DNA from: Candidatus Sulfopaludibacter sp. SbA3
GTDB taxonomy: Bacteria; Acidobacteriota; Vicinamibacteria; Vicinamibacterales; UBA2999
Length of the DNA stretch: 6,397 bases
NCBI GenBank assembly: GCA_945866285.1
Contig: CAMBHC010000163.1
Location: 1-6,397, forward strand
Reading direction: 5' to 3'
Every line of letters starts with the position of its first letter. Positions within the stretch are counted from its first letter, which is position 1. The notes beneath the pieces are model-generated. The model saw only the letters and a list, made by a program, of their open reading frames with translations. It was not told the DNA's origin and did no database searches. This document shows positions 1 to 5,512 of this stretch, one piece after another. Position numbers and translations under genes: made by a program.

Positions 1-990
1 CTGCGGAAACGCGTAGAAGGCGCCTTGCGGCTCTGGTAACGACACGCGTGGTAACACCGACAACGCAGCGGTCACCTGCGCCCGGCGCCTCGCGTAGTGC
101 GCACGCAGTTCCGTGATGTACGGCTCGCCGTCCTGCAGAGCGGCGATGCCGGCCTGCTGCACCATGGCCGAGGGGTTCGAGGTCATGAACTCCACGGCCC
201 GGGACATCGTCTTGATGGTGGCCGCGCTGGCCTGTGCCCAGCCGAGCCGCCAGCCGGTCATGTTGTAGGTCTTCGAGAAGCTGTTGACGACGATCAGGCG
301 ATCGCGGTTGCCGGCGACTCGCGCGAACGACGGCGCCACTCGTGGCGGCGCAGCTTCAGGTGCGCCGGCATACACCAGCCGCTCATAGACTTCATCCGCC
401 AGGATCACCAGGTCGTGTTGCGCGGCCAGTTCCAGCAGGGCGCGTTGTTCTTCGACGGTAATCATCCAGCCGGTCGGATTCGAGGGGCTGTTGACGATGA
501 TCATCCGGGTGCGGCGATCGACGGCGGCGCGCAGGCGACCGAGATCGAGCCGGTAGCCCGCGCCGTCGCGCGCCAGTGGCACGGGGCGCGGTTCGCCACC
601 GGACATAAGCACCGCATTCGCGAAAATCGCGTAAGCCGGCGAGACGATGACCGCGTTGTCGCCCCGAGCGATGAACGCGCGGATGGCGGCGTAGATGGCC
701 ATGGAGGCGCCGACGGTGCTCATGATCTCTGACGCGGCGTAGGTCACACCGTGCAACGCGTGGACCTTGTCGGCGATCGCCTGGCGCAGCTCGGTGCAGC
801 CGGCCGTGTGGGTGTAGAACGTGTGTCCAGCGGTCAGGGCCGCGTCAGCCGCCTCGCAGATGAAGGCGGGTGTCGGCATGTCGGATTCGCCGTAGCAGAG
901 CTTGATCGATCCAGGCATGGCCTCGGCGGCCGTCGCGATCTGGACCATGGGCGACTCGGCCACACCGAGCAGTTCCGGGGAATAGCGCAC
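1..990 (-). CDS. Class I/II PLP-dependent aminotransferase (aspartate aminotransferase-like), 3' end outside window
   Basis: A fold-type I transaminase that moves an amino group between an amino acid and a 2-oxo acid in the cytoplasm. 330 codons are present; about 50-60 C-terminal residues lie beyond the left edge. Visible motifs are NSPSNPTG (NPTG at 171-174), DEVYERLVY (D199 for the pyridine nitrogen, Y202), SFSKTYNMTGWRLGW with Schiff-base lysine K240, and PQGAFYAF just before the edge. These are the aspartate/aromatic aminotransferase signature in correct order and spacing. The GTG at 990 is chosen because an in-frame TAG lies 12 nt upstream, no ATG is available until residue 15, and homologues begin with a similar xYS... 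segment. It starts 21 nt after the ureohydrolase stop. No Shine-Dalgarno is seen, but a TAGAAT box ends 6 nt before the GTG. Family is certain; the substrate (aspartate, aromatic or another amino acid) is not. Confidence 0.93.
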   Translation of the reverse strand, partial: MRYSPELLGVAESPMVQIATAAEAMPGSIKLCYGESDMPTPAFICEAADAALTAGHTFYTHTAGCTELRQAIADKVHALHGVTYAASEIMSTVGASMAIYAAIRAFIARGDNAVIVSPAYAIFANAVLMSGGEPRPVPLARDGAGYRLDLGRLRAAVDRRTRMIIVNSPSNPTGWMITVEEQRALLELAAQHDLVILADEVYERLVYAGAPEAAPPRVAPSFARVAGNRDRLIVVNSFSKTYNMTGWRLGWAQASAATIKTMSRAVEFMTSNPSAMVQQAGIAALQDGEPYITELRAHYARRRAQVTAALSVLPRVSLPEPQGAFYAFPQ

Positions 991-996
991 CGGCGC

Positions 997-1002
997 ATTC
1001 TA
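997..1002 (-). promoter_or_regulatory. Candidate -10 box (TAGAAT) for leaderless expression of the class I aminotransferase
   Basis: Reading leftwards, TAGAAT is followed by six bases (GCGCCG) and then the GTG start. A transcript would begin at or next to the start codon. There is no Shine-Dalgarno sequence and no clear -35. The box lies in the 21-nt gap after the ureohydrolase stop, so read-through from upstream is equally possible. Confidence 0.4.
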
Positions 1003-1011
1003 TTGCACGGG

Positions 1012-1815
1012 CTATCGGACCGACAGTCCTCGCATCATCTGTCCGGCGATCTCGCGGACGATCTTCGCGGCGACGGCGGCGGTGACACCGCTGGAATCCT
1101 GCTGCGGATTGAACTCGACCACATCGGCGCCGACGATGGTGCCGGCGAGCCGATGAATCATCGACAGCACATCGCGGACGCTGAGGCCGCCCGGTTCCCG
1201 GTGCGAAACGCCAGGCGCGAATGCCGGGTCCAGGCCGTCGAGGTCGACCGAGATGTAGACCGGTCCGTCGATCGCCGGCCGCGCGCCGGCGGCGAAGTGC
1301 TGCATCTCGATGCAGTTCACGCCGAAGCGGGCCACCTGCAGCCGCTGGTGCGGCGTGAGTGTGCGGATGCCGACTTGCACCAGCGTGACGCCAGGACAGT
1401 CTTCAAGGATGCGGGCGAACGGGCACGCGTGCGAGTAGCGATCGCCCTCGAACTCGTCGTAGAGATCGCCGTGCGCGTCGATGTGCAGCAGGGTCAGCGT
1501 CGGTCGCACGGCGGCGATGGCCCGCAGGATGGGATAGGTGACCGAGTGATCGCCACCCAGGGCGATGGGCTGGAAGCCGGCGGCCAGGACCGCGCCGACG
1601 CCCATCTCGATCTGCGCGCGCGCCTGCTCCGGCGTCTCTGACAGGGTCAGGTCGCCGGCGTCGGTGAGCCCCGCCAGATCGGCCCCATTCTCGGTGAAAC
1701 GGTTCCCGGCCGGCGACGACAGCGCCTGGCGGATCAACGGCGGCCCCGCAGCCGAGCCGCGCAGGAAAGAGGAACTCGCGTCGTAGGGCAGCCCGATCAG
1801 TTGCGGTCTAGTCAC
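1012..1815 (-). CDS. Arginase/agmatinase-family ureohydrolase (SpeB-like)
   Basis: A binuclear-manganese hydrolase that releases urea from a guanidino compound. Numbered from the GTG at 1815 (267 aa), all six expected metal ligands are present: H90 in GGDHS, D113, H115 and D117 in HIDAHGDLYD, D191 and D193 in SVDLDGLDP. SHACPFAR (H129), EPGGLS (E207) and DVVEFNP (E234) match conserved active-site segments. The N-terminal LIGLPYDASSSFLRG is typical of agmatinase-like members. The frame stays open to an ATG at 1872, but that extension only translates an octamer repeat (MLGCWGAGVLKCW...) and is very unlikely to be real. GTG at 1824 is an alternative; a weak GGGGTG sits 6 nt before the 1815 GTG. 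It lies 59 bp after the SDR and is probably cotranscribed with it. Agmatine, guanidinobutyrate, guanidinopropionate or another substrate is possible; the sequence does not decide. Confidence 0.9.
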   Translation of the reverse strand: MTRPQLIGLPYDASSSFLRGSAAGPPLIRQALSSPAGNRFTENGADLAGLTDAGDLTLSETPEQARAQIEMGVGAVLAAGFQPIALGGDHSVTYPILRAIAAVRPTLTLLHIDAHGDLYDEFEGDRYSHACPFARILEDCPGVTLVQVGIRTLTPHQRLQVARFGVNCIEMQHFAAGARPAIDGPVYISVDLDGLDPAFAPGVSHREPGGLSVRDVLSMIHRLAGTIVGADVVEFNPQQDSSGVTAAVAAKIVREIAGQMMRGLSVR

Positions 1816-1821
1816 GATTCG

Positions 1822-1874
1822 CACCCCAGCACTCCAGCACTTCAGCACCCCAGCACCCCAGCACCCCAGCACCC
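1822..1874. repeat. Octanucleotide tandem repeat (CACCCCAG on +, CTGGGGTG on -)
   Basis: Six 8-nt units at 1822, 1830, 1838, 1846, 1854 and 1862, plus a partial unit to 1874. Four full units are perfect CACCCCAG; the second and third are CACTCCAG and CACTTCAG. The repeat ends directly against the SDR stop codon and reaches to within 7 nt of the preferred ureohydrolase start, so it fills nearly the whole gap between the two genes. It has no stop in the ureohydrolase frame, which makes a false N-terminal extension. No function is evident. It may affect mRNA structure or spacing, or be a slippage-prone filler. Confidence 0.9.
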
Positions 1875-2654
1875 TTACATGCCTGGGGGCGTGAAGCGAC
1901 CATCGTTGGCGAGCCAGCCGCCATCGACGAACAAGATCGTGCCGGTGACGTAACTGGCGGCATCAGACAGCAGAAACACTGTCGGCCCCGCCATTTCTTC
2001 GGCGGTGGCCCAACGCTTCATGGGCGTCTTGTCGGCGTAGGCTTGGTACCACCCGGCTTGCGCTTTGATCGGCGCGGTCAGCGGCGTTTCGGTGACACCC
2101 GGTCCCACGGCATTGACGCGCACGCCTTGCTCACCCCATTCGGTCGCGGCGGTTCGCACCAGCTGCACGATGCCGGCCTTGGTCATCGAGTAGACCGACT
2201 GGCCGGGCTCCGTCACCAGCGAGCGGATCGACGAGAACAAGACGATGCTGCCGGATTTCTGGAGGACCATCAGTTGGCCCGCGGCCTGCAGCACGTTGAA
2301 GTTGCCGCGCAGGTTGACGCGGACGACGCGGTCGAATTCCTCGCCGGTGTACTTGAGGATCGGCTTCCGGACGTTGATCGCCGGTGTGCAGACCAAGCCG
2401 TCAAGCCCGGTGCGGTTGCGGAGCGAATTCGCGAGCGCGTCGCGCACCGACGTTTCGTCGGCGATGTCGACGACGCCGGAATCGGCTGATCCGCCGGCCT
2501 TGGCGATCGAAGTCGCGGTCGCGGCGGCGTGGTCGGCGTTGATGTCGAGGCAGATGGTGTGGCCGCCCTGTTGTGCCACGCCAAGGGCCACGGCCTGGCC
2601 GATGCCCGAGCCGGCGCCAATTACCGCAATGGTCTTGCCGTCAAGTCTGAACAT
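1875..2654 (-). CDS. Short-chain dehydrogenase/reductase (classical SDR, 3-oxoacyl-ACP reductase-like fold)
   Basis: A 259-aa single-domain NAD(P)H oxidoreductase of normal family length. The dinucleotide-binding motif GAGSGIG is at 13-19, and D37 at the end of the second strand (CLDIN) suggests preference for NAD(H) over NADP(H). The catalytic tetrad is complete: N114 (VNLRGNF), S142 (FSSIR), Y155 and K159 (YSMTK), with the usual 13-residue Ser-Tyr spacing. NAVGPG at 181-186 and FVDGGW near the C-terminus are also typical. One oddity is that the structural NNAG motif after strand 4 reads CTPAIN (89-94). It is the first gene of the leftward arm, with the ureohydrolase 59 bp downstream. There is no convincing Shine-Dalgarno; a TATCAT box ends 6 nt before the ATG. 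The substrate (a sugar, hydroxy acid or other alcohol) cannot be read from the sequence. Confidence 0.93.
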   Translation of the reverse strand: MFRLDGKTIAVIGAGSGIGQAVALGVAQQGGHTICLDINADHAAATATSIAKAGGSADSGVVDIADETSVRDALANSLRNRTGLDGLVCTPAINVRKPILKYTGEEFDRVVRVNLRGNFNVLQAAGQLMVLQKSGSIVLFSSIRSLVTEPGQSVYSMTKAGIVQLVRTAATEWGEQGVRVNAVGPGVTETPLTAPIKAQAGWYQAYADKTPMKRWATAEEMAGPTVFLLSDAASYVTGTILFVDGGWLANDGRFTPPGM

Positions 2655-2660
2655 CTCGAC

Positions 2661-2666
2661 ATGATA
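2661..2666 (-). promoter_or_regulatory. Candidate -10 box (TATCAT) for the SDR gene
   Basis: Reading leftwards, TATCAT is followed by GTCGAG and then the ATG of the SDR, so transcription would start at or within a base or two of the start codon. No -35 hexamer is recognised. GAG next to the ATG is too close to act as a normal Shine-Dalgarno. Confidence 0.45.
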
Positions 2667-2687
2667 CCTGCCGGGAGGGCACTTCTA

Positions 2688-2712
2688 GTCGGGAGTCGGG
2701 AGTCGGTCGGGA
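2688..2712. repeat. Heptamer tandem repeat GTCGGGA in the divergent intergenic region
   Basis: Two perfect adjoining copies of GTCGGGA at 2688-2701, a partial GTCG at 2702-2705, then a third perfect copy at 2706-2712. The array lies between two oppositely directed -10-like boxes and touches the rightward one. It could be a site for a regulator binding repeated half-sites, or simply slippage-derived intergenic filler; the sequence does not decide. Confidence 0.8.
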
Positions 2713-2718
2713 TAAAAT
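2713..2718 (+). promoter_or_regulatory. Candidate -10 box (TAAAAT) for the M20 deacylase gene
   Basis: TAAAAT, within an A/T-rich GATAAAAT patch in otherwise GC-rich DNA, ends 7 nt before the GTG start. The predicted transcription start falls at or next to the start codon, giving a leaderless mRNA. No Shine-Dalgarno is present, and no TTGACA-like -35 is found at the usual distance. Confidence 0.5.
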
Positions 2719-2725
2719 CGCCACC

Positions 2726-3994
2726 GTGCCTCCGTCCGACATTGACCGCATTCTTGCTGAAGTGGACCGCGCCGCCGATGAGATCGTTGACTTCGCCGCG
2801 CGGCTGGTTCGCATCCCCACGGTGAACCCGCCGGGCGAGGAATACGAGACTTGCGCCAACGCGATTGGCGATCAGCTGCGCGCCCATGGCGCCGAAGTTC
2901 AGCTGCTACCGGCCATCGGCAAGATCGAGCACACCCCGCGTCACCCGCGCATCAACGTCGTCGGCCGCCACGAGGGCCGCGCGCAAGGGCCGGCGATTCA
3001 CCTGAACGGCCACTTCGACGTCGTCCCCGCCGGACTGGGCTGGACTCGCGATCCGTTCGGCGGCGAGATTGTCGGCGATCGCCTGTATGGCCGCGGCTCG
3101 TGTGACATGAAGGCGGGACTGGCGGCTGCGGTGTTTGCGGCGGAGGCCATTCGCCGTGCCGGTGTGGCGCACGCCGCGCCGATCGAGATCAGCGGCACGG
3201 TGGATGAAGAGAGCGGCGGGTTCGCCGGGGTGGCGTGGCTGGCCGAGAACCGCTGGATCTCGCGCGAGCGGACGAAGGCGGTGATCATTCCCGAGCCGTT
3301 CGGCGTCGATCGCGTGTGCATCGGCCATCGCGGCGTCTACTGGTTTGAAGTGGTGGCCGAGGGCCGCATTGCGCACGGCAGCATGCCGTATCTCGGGGTC
3401 AGTGCCATCGAAGGGATGTCGCACCTGCTCGACCTGGTCCGCGATGAACTGGGGCCCGCGCTGCTCGGTCGCGTGACGGCCATGCCCGTGGTGCCCGAAG
3501 GCTCGCGACACGCCACCATCAACATCAACGGCATCGAGGGCGGTCAGCAGGTGGACGAGTCGCCCAGTCCGTGTGTGGCCGATCGCTGCCGCGTCGTGTT
3601 TGACCGCAGGTTCCTGCTCGAAGAGGGCCTCGACCGCACGCGCGCAGAGATCGCTGCCCTGGTCGCGAAGGCCCAGTCGCGGATGCGCGAGGTGCGGTTC
3701 ACGATCGAAGACCGGATGATCGTCGAGCCGACGCGCGCCCCCGAAGGCGCGCCGGTGATCGCCGCGCTCACCGATGCCATCGCCCGTGTCGTGGGCCGGC
3801 CGGCGTCACTGGTGGCCAGTCCCGGCACCTACGATCAGAAGCACGTTACCCGCATCGGCGGTGTGCCGCAGTGCGTGGCGTACGGGCCAGGGGAGTTGGC
3901 CCTCGCGCATCAGCCCGATGAGTACTGCTCGATTGCGGATATTGTGATGGCAACGAAGGTATTGGCGCTGGCCGTTCTGGCGCTGGCAGAGTAA
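2726..3994 (+). CDS. M20-family metallo-deacylase (ArgE/DapE/CPG2-type)
   Basis: A 422-aa zinc-dependent amidohydrolase that would cleave an N-acyl amide, as acetylornithine deacetylase and succinyl-diaminopimelate desuccinylase do. The active site is complete: H96 and D98 in NGHFDVVPAG, D127 in GRGSCDMKAG, E161 and E162 in TVDEESGG (general base and ligand), E190 in IPEPFG and H395 in LAHQPDEY. H217 in IAHGSMP belongs to the lid/dimerisation domain, roughly residues 200-320. The segment SPGTYDQKHV (366-374) replaces the Gly-Thr-Asp/Ser stretch usual in ArgE and DapE, so neither reaction should be assumed. GTG at 2726 is the first start after the in-frame stop at 2648, and no later Met gives a better N-terminus. 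The gene opens the rightward arm, 58 bp before the class III aminotransferase. N-acyl amino-acid or diamine catabolism is plausible from the neighbours, but this is inference. Confidence 0.92.
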   Translation: MPPSDIDRILAEVDRAADEIVDFAARLVRIPTVNPPGEEYETCANAIGDQLRAHGAEVQLLPAIGKIEHTPRHPRINVVGRHEGRAQGPAIHLNGHFDVVPAGLGWTRDPFGGEIVGDRLYGRGSCDMKAGLAAAVFAAEAIRRAGVAHAAPIEISGTVDEESGGFAGVAWLAENRWISRERTKAVIIPEPFGVDRVCIGHRGVYWFEVVAEGRIAHGSMPYLGVSAIEGMSHLLDLVRDELGPALLGRVTAMPVVPEGSRHATININGIEGGQQVDESPSPCVADRCRVVFDRRFLLEEGLDRTRAEIAALVAKAQSRMREVRFTIEDRMIVEPTRAPEGAPVIAALTDAIARVVGRPASLVASPGTYDQKHVTRIGGVPQCVAYGPGELALAHQPDEYCSIADIVMATKVLALAVLALAE

Positions 3995-3995
3995 C

Positions 3996-4036
3996 AGTGT
4001 CTGACACCGCGGGGATGCCTGATGGTGTCAGACACT
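3996..4036. repeat. 13-bp inverted repeat with self-palindromic arms (GTGTCTGACAC / GTGTCAGACAC)
   Basis: The left arm AGTGTCTGACACC (3996-4008) is perfectly complementary to the right arm GGTGTCAGACACT (4024-4036) across a 15-nt loop. Each arm is also an 11-bp odd palindrome, GTGTC-N-GACAC. The element starts one base after the M20 stop codon and ends 7 nt before the Shine-Dalgarno of the next gene. As RNA it would form a strong hairpin followed only by a short T run (three T's), so it could be a weak terminator, an attenuator or a stabilising hairpin. As DNA it resembles a pair of operator half-sites or a REP-like element. Confidence 0.85.
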
Positions 4037-4043
4037 TTACGAA

Positions 4044-4049
4044 AAGGAA
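4044..4049 (+). promoter_or_regulatory. Shine-Dalgarno sequence deciding the class III aminotransferase start
   Basis: AAGGAA, with AGGA ending 4 nt before the ATG at 4053. This is the only clear purine-rich ribosome-binding site near a start codon in the window. It favours 4053 over the next in-frame Met at residue 6. It also fits the gene being translated from a longer mRNA started upstream rather than from its own leaderless transcript. Confidence 0.7.
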
Positions 4050-4052
4050 CCG

Positions 4053-5360
4053 ATGACCGGACAAGAAATGGTGGCGCTGTCGAAACAACACTCGCTCTAC
4101 GAGTGGTCAGCGCAGGCGAATGTCGATCCCATCCCGGTCGCGAAGGCCAAGGGCATTTACTTCTGGACGCCGGAAGGCAAGCGCTTCATCGACTTCAACA
4201 GCCAGCTGATGTGCGTCAACATCGGCCACGGCGATCCGCGGGTGATCAAGGCGATCCAGGATCAGGCCGCCACGCTGGCCTACGCCAATCCGTTCATGGC
4301 CACCGAGCCGCGCGCCAGGCTGGGGCAGAAGCTGGCGTCGATCTGTCCCGGCGACATCAACGTGTTCTTCTTCACCAACGGCGGTGCCGAGGCCGCGGAA
4401 AACGCCATCCGCATCGCGCGGATGTACACGGGGCGTCACAAGATCCTCACCCGTTACCGTTCGTATCACGGCGGCACGGCCGGTGCGCTCACCTTGACCA
4501 GCGATCCGCGCCGATGGGCCGCGGAACCCGGCATTCCTGGCGTCGTCCGCGTGCCGCATCACTATCACGGCATCGAGCGCGGCTCCGACACCGCCGCAGA
4601 GGCGCTCGCGATTCTCGAAGAGATCATCATGATGGAGGGCCCGCAGACCATTGCCGGCTTCATCCTGGAGACCGTCACCGGTACCAACGGCATCCTGATT
4701 CCGCCGGATGGCTACCTCGAAGGCGTCCGCGCGCTCTGTGACAAGCACGGCATCATGATGATTGCCGACGAAGTGATGTCCGGCTTTGGCCGTACCGGGG
4801 CGTGGTTCGCCGTTGATCACTGGAAGATCGTGCCCGACATCATCACCATGGCCAAAGGCCTGACCAGTGCCTACGTGCCACTGGGCGCGGTTGGCGTGCG
4901 GCAGGGAATCGCCGATCACTTCCAGCAGAAGGTGCTGTTCAGTGGCCTGACCTACAACAGTCACCCGCTGGGCTGCGCCGCAGCGCTGGCCACCATCGCG
5001 GTCTACGAAGAGGACAACCTGATCGAACACGCGAAGGCGATGGGCGTGGTGATGGGGAAGATGCTGGCGGAACTGAAGGCGAAGCATCCGTGCGTCGGCG
5101 ATGTCCGTTCCATCGGCCTGTTCGGGATCGTCGAGCTGGTCAAGGACCGCAAGACCATGGAGCCGCTGGCGCCGTTCAACGGCACGACGCCGCCCATGCA
5201 GGCGCTGGCGAAGTTCTTCCGCGAGCAGGGGCTCTATACGTTTGTGCGATGGAACACCTTCTTCACCAATCCGCCGCTGTGCATCACTGAGGCGGAGCTG
5301 GCGGAGGCGTTCGCGATCATCGACAAAGGCTTGTACATCACGGACCAGGCTGTCGGCTGA
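4053..5360 (+). CDS. Class III PLP-dependent aminotransferase (omega-amino-acid/taurine-pyruvate type)
   Basis: A 435-aa fold-type I transaminase of the ornithine/omega-amino-acid subgroup, which typically moves a terminal amino group from an amine or omega-amino acid to pyruvate or 2-oxoglutarate. Motifs in order are NIGHGDP (56-62), the phosphate-binding NGGAEAAENA (109-118), YHGG with Y138 stacking on PLP, E206 in ILETVTG, IADEVMSGFGRTG with D239 for the pyridine nitrogen, and TMAKGL with Schiff-base K268. GLTYNSHPLGCAAA (298-311) covers the cofactor phosphate from the partner subunit. Length matches the family. FVRWNTFF (397-404) holds an arginine that could bind a substrate carboxylate, but that role is inferred. 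The overall pattern resembles taurine- or beta-alanine-pyruvate aminotransferases more than ArgD. It follows the M20 gene by 58 bp, is probably cotranscribed, and has its own good ribosome-binding site. Confidence 0.92.
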   Translation: MTGQEMVALSKQHSLYEWSAQANVDPIPVAKAKGIYFWTPEGKRFIDFNSQLMCVNIGHGDPRVIKAIQDQAATLAYANPFMATEPRARLGQKLASICPGDINVFFFTNGGAEAAENAIRIARMYTGRHKILTRYRSYHGGTAGALTLTSDPRRWAAEPGIPGVVRVPHHYHGIERGSDTAAEALAILEEIIMMEGPQTIAGFILETVTGTNGILIPPDGYLEGVRALCDKHGIMMIADEVMSGFGRTGAWFAVDHWKIVPDIITMAKGLTSAYVPLGAVGVRQGIADHFQQKVLFSGLTYNSHPLGCAAALATIAVYEEDNLIEHAKAMGVVMGKMLAELKAKHPCVGDVRSIGLFGIVELVKDRKTMEPLAPFNGTTPPMQALAKFFREQGLYTFVRWNTFFTNPPLCITEAELAEAFAIIDKGLYITDQAVG

Positions 5361-5417
5361 GCGGATTCCAGGTTGCCTGGTCCATCCGCCCAGGGGCGGA
5401 ATCCGCCCAGGGGCGGA
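5361..5417. repeat. Alternating GCGGA/TCCGC hairpin modules with a 17-bp direct repeat
   Basis: Directly after the aminotransferase stop, GCGGAT (5361-5366) can pair with ATCCGC (5384-5389), enclosing an inner CCAGG-TTG-CCTGG stem (5368-5380). Then a 17-nt unit, ATCCGCCCAGGGGCGGA, occurs twice back to back (5384-5400 and 5401-5417). Each unit is itself a 7-bp inverted repeat with a 2-nt centre. The result is five alternating complementary modules that could fold in several mutually exclusive ways. No T tract follows, so a classical intrinsic terminator is not supported, though the structure could still cause pausing or protect the mRNA end. Confidence 0.8.
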
Positions 5418-5498
5418 CGGCACTGCCGGTCAACGACGGCGCCTGCGCCGACGCCCAGAAATCGCATTACGATCCCTCGCGCGCATCTTGCCCGCGGC

Positions 5499-5504
5499 TA
5501 GAAT
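5499..5504 (+). promoter_or_regulatory. Candidate -10 box (TAGAAT) for the YpdA-like gene
   Basis: TAGAAT ends 8 nt before the ATG at 5513, the same arrangement as at three other starts in this window. No Shine-Dalgarno is found between box and ATG, and no -35 consensus lies at the expected distance. With the preceding 152-bp gap and its hairpins, this marks the reductase as its own transcription unit. Confidence 0.5.
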
Positions 5505-5512
5505 CAGTAGAC

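Noticed and set aside
97..732. 211-codon plus-strand open frame over the class I aminotransferase
   Set aside because: The minus strand carries the NPTG, DEVYE and SFSKTYNMTGWR motifs in one frame. The plus frame is a shadow.
751..1641. 296-codon plus-strand open frame over the ureohydrolase
   Set aside because: It is antisense to a gene with all six metal ligands, has the low-complexity Arg/Asp/His composition of shadow frames, and shows no motif.
1822..1874. Octamer array considered as a CRISPR or iteron-type origin
   Set aside because: Units are 8 nt with no spacers. There is no cas or rep gene, no AT-rich region and no DnaA-box cluster.
2906..3511. 201-codon minus-strand open frame within the M20 gene
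   Set aside because: The opposite strand encodes the zinc-binding core of the M20 enzyme. The antisense product has no recognisable fold.
5361..5417. Hairpins after the class III aminotransferase considered as a classical rho-independent terminator
   Set aside because: No U-rich tract follows any of the possible stems, so only a generic structured repeat is reported.
4107..5423. 438-codon open frame antisense to the class III aminotransferase
   Set aside because: The sense frame has complete class III motifs and a Shine-Dalgarno. The antisense product is Arg/His/Asp-rich with no recognisable domain, as expected for the mirror frame of a high-GC gene.
5438..5449. Short GGCGC-CT-GCGCC palindrome upstream of the YpdA-like gene
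   Set aside because: Five-base GC arms with a two-base centre are expected often by chance in such GC-rich DNA, and no associated signal was seen.
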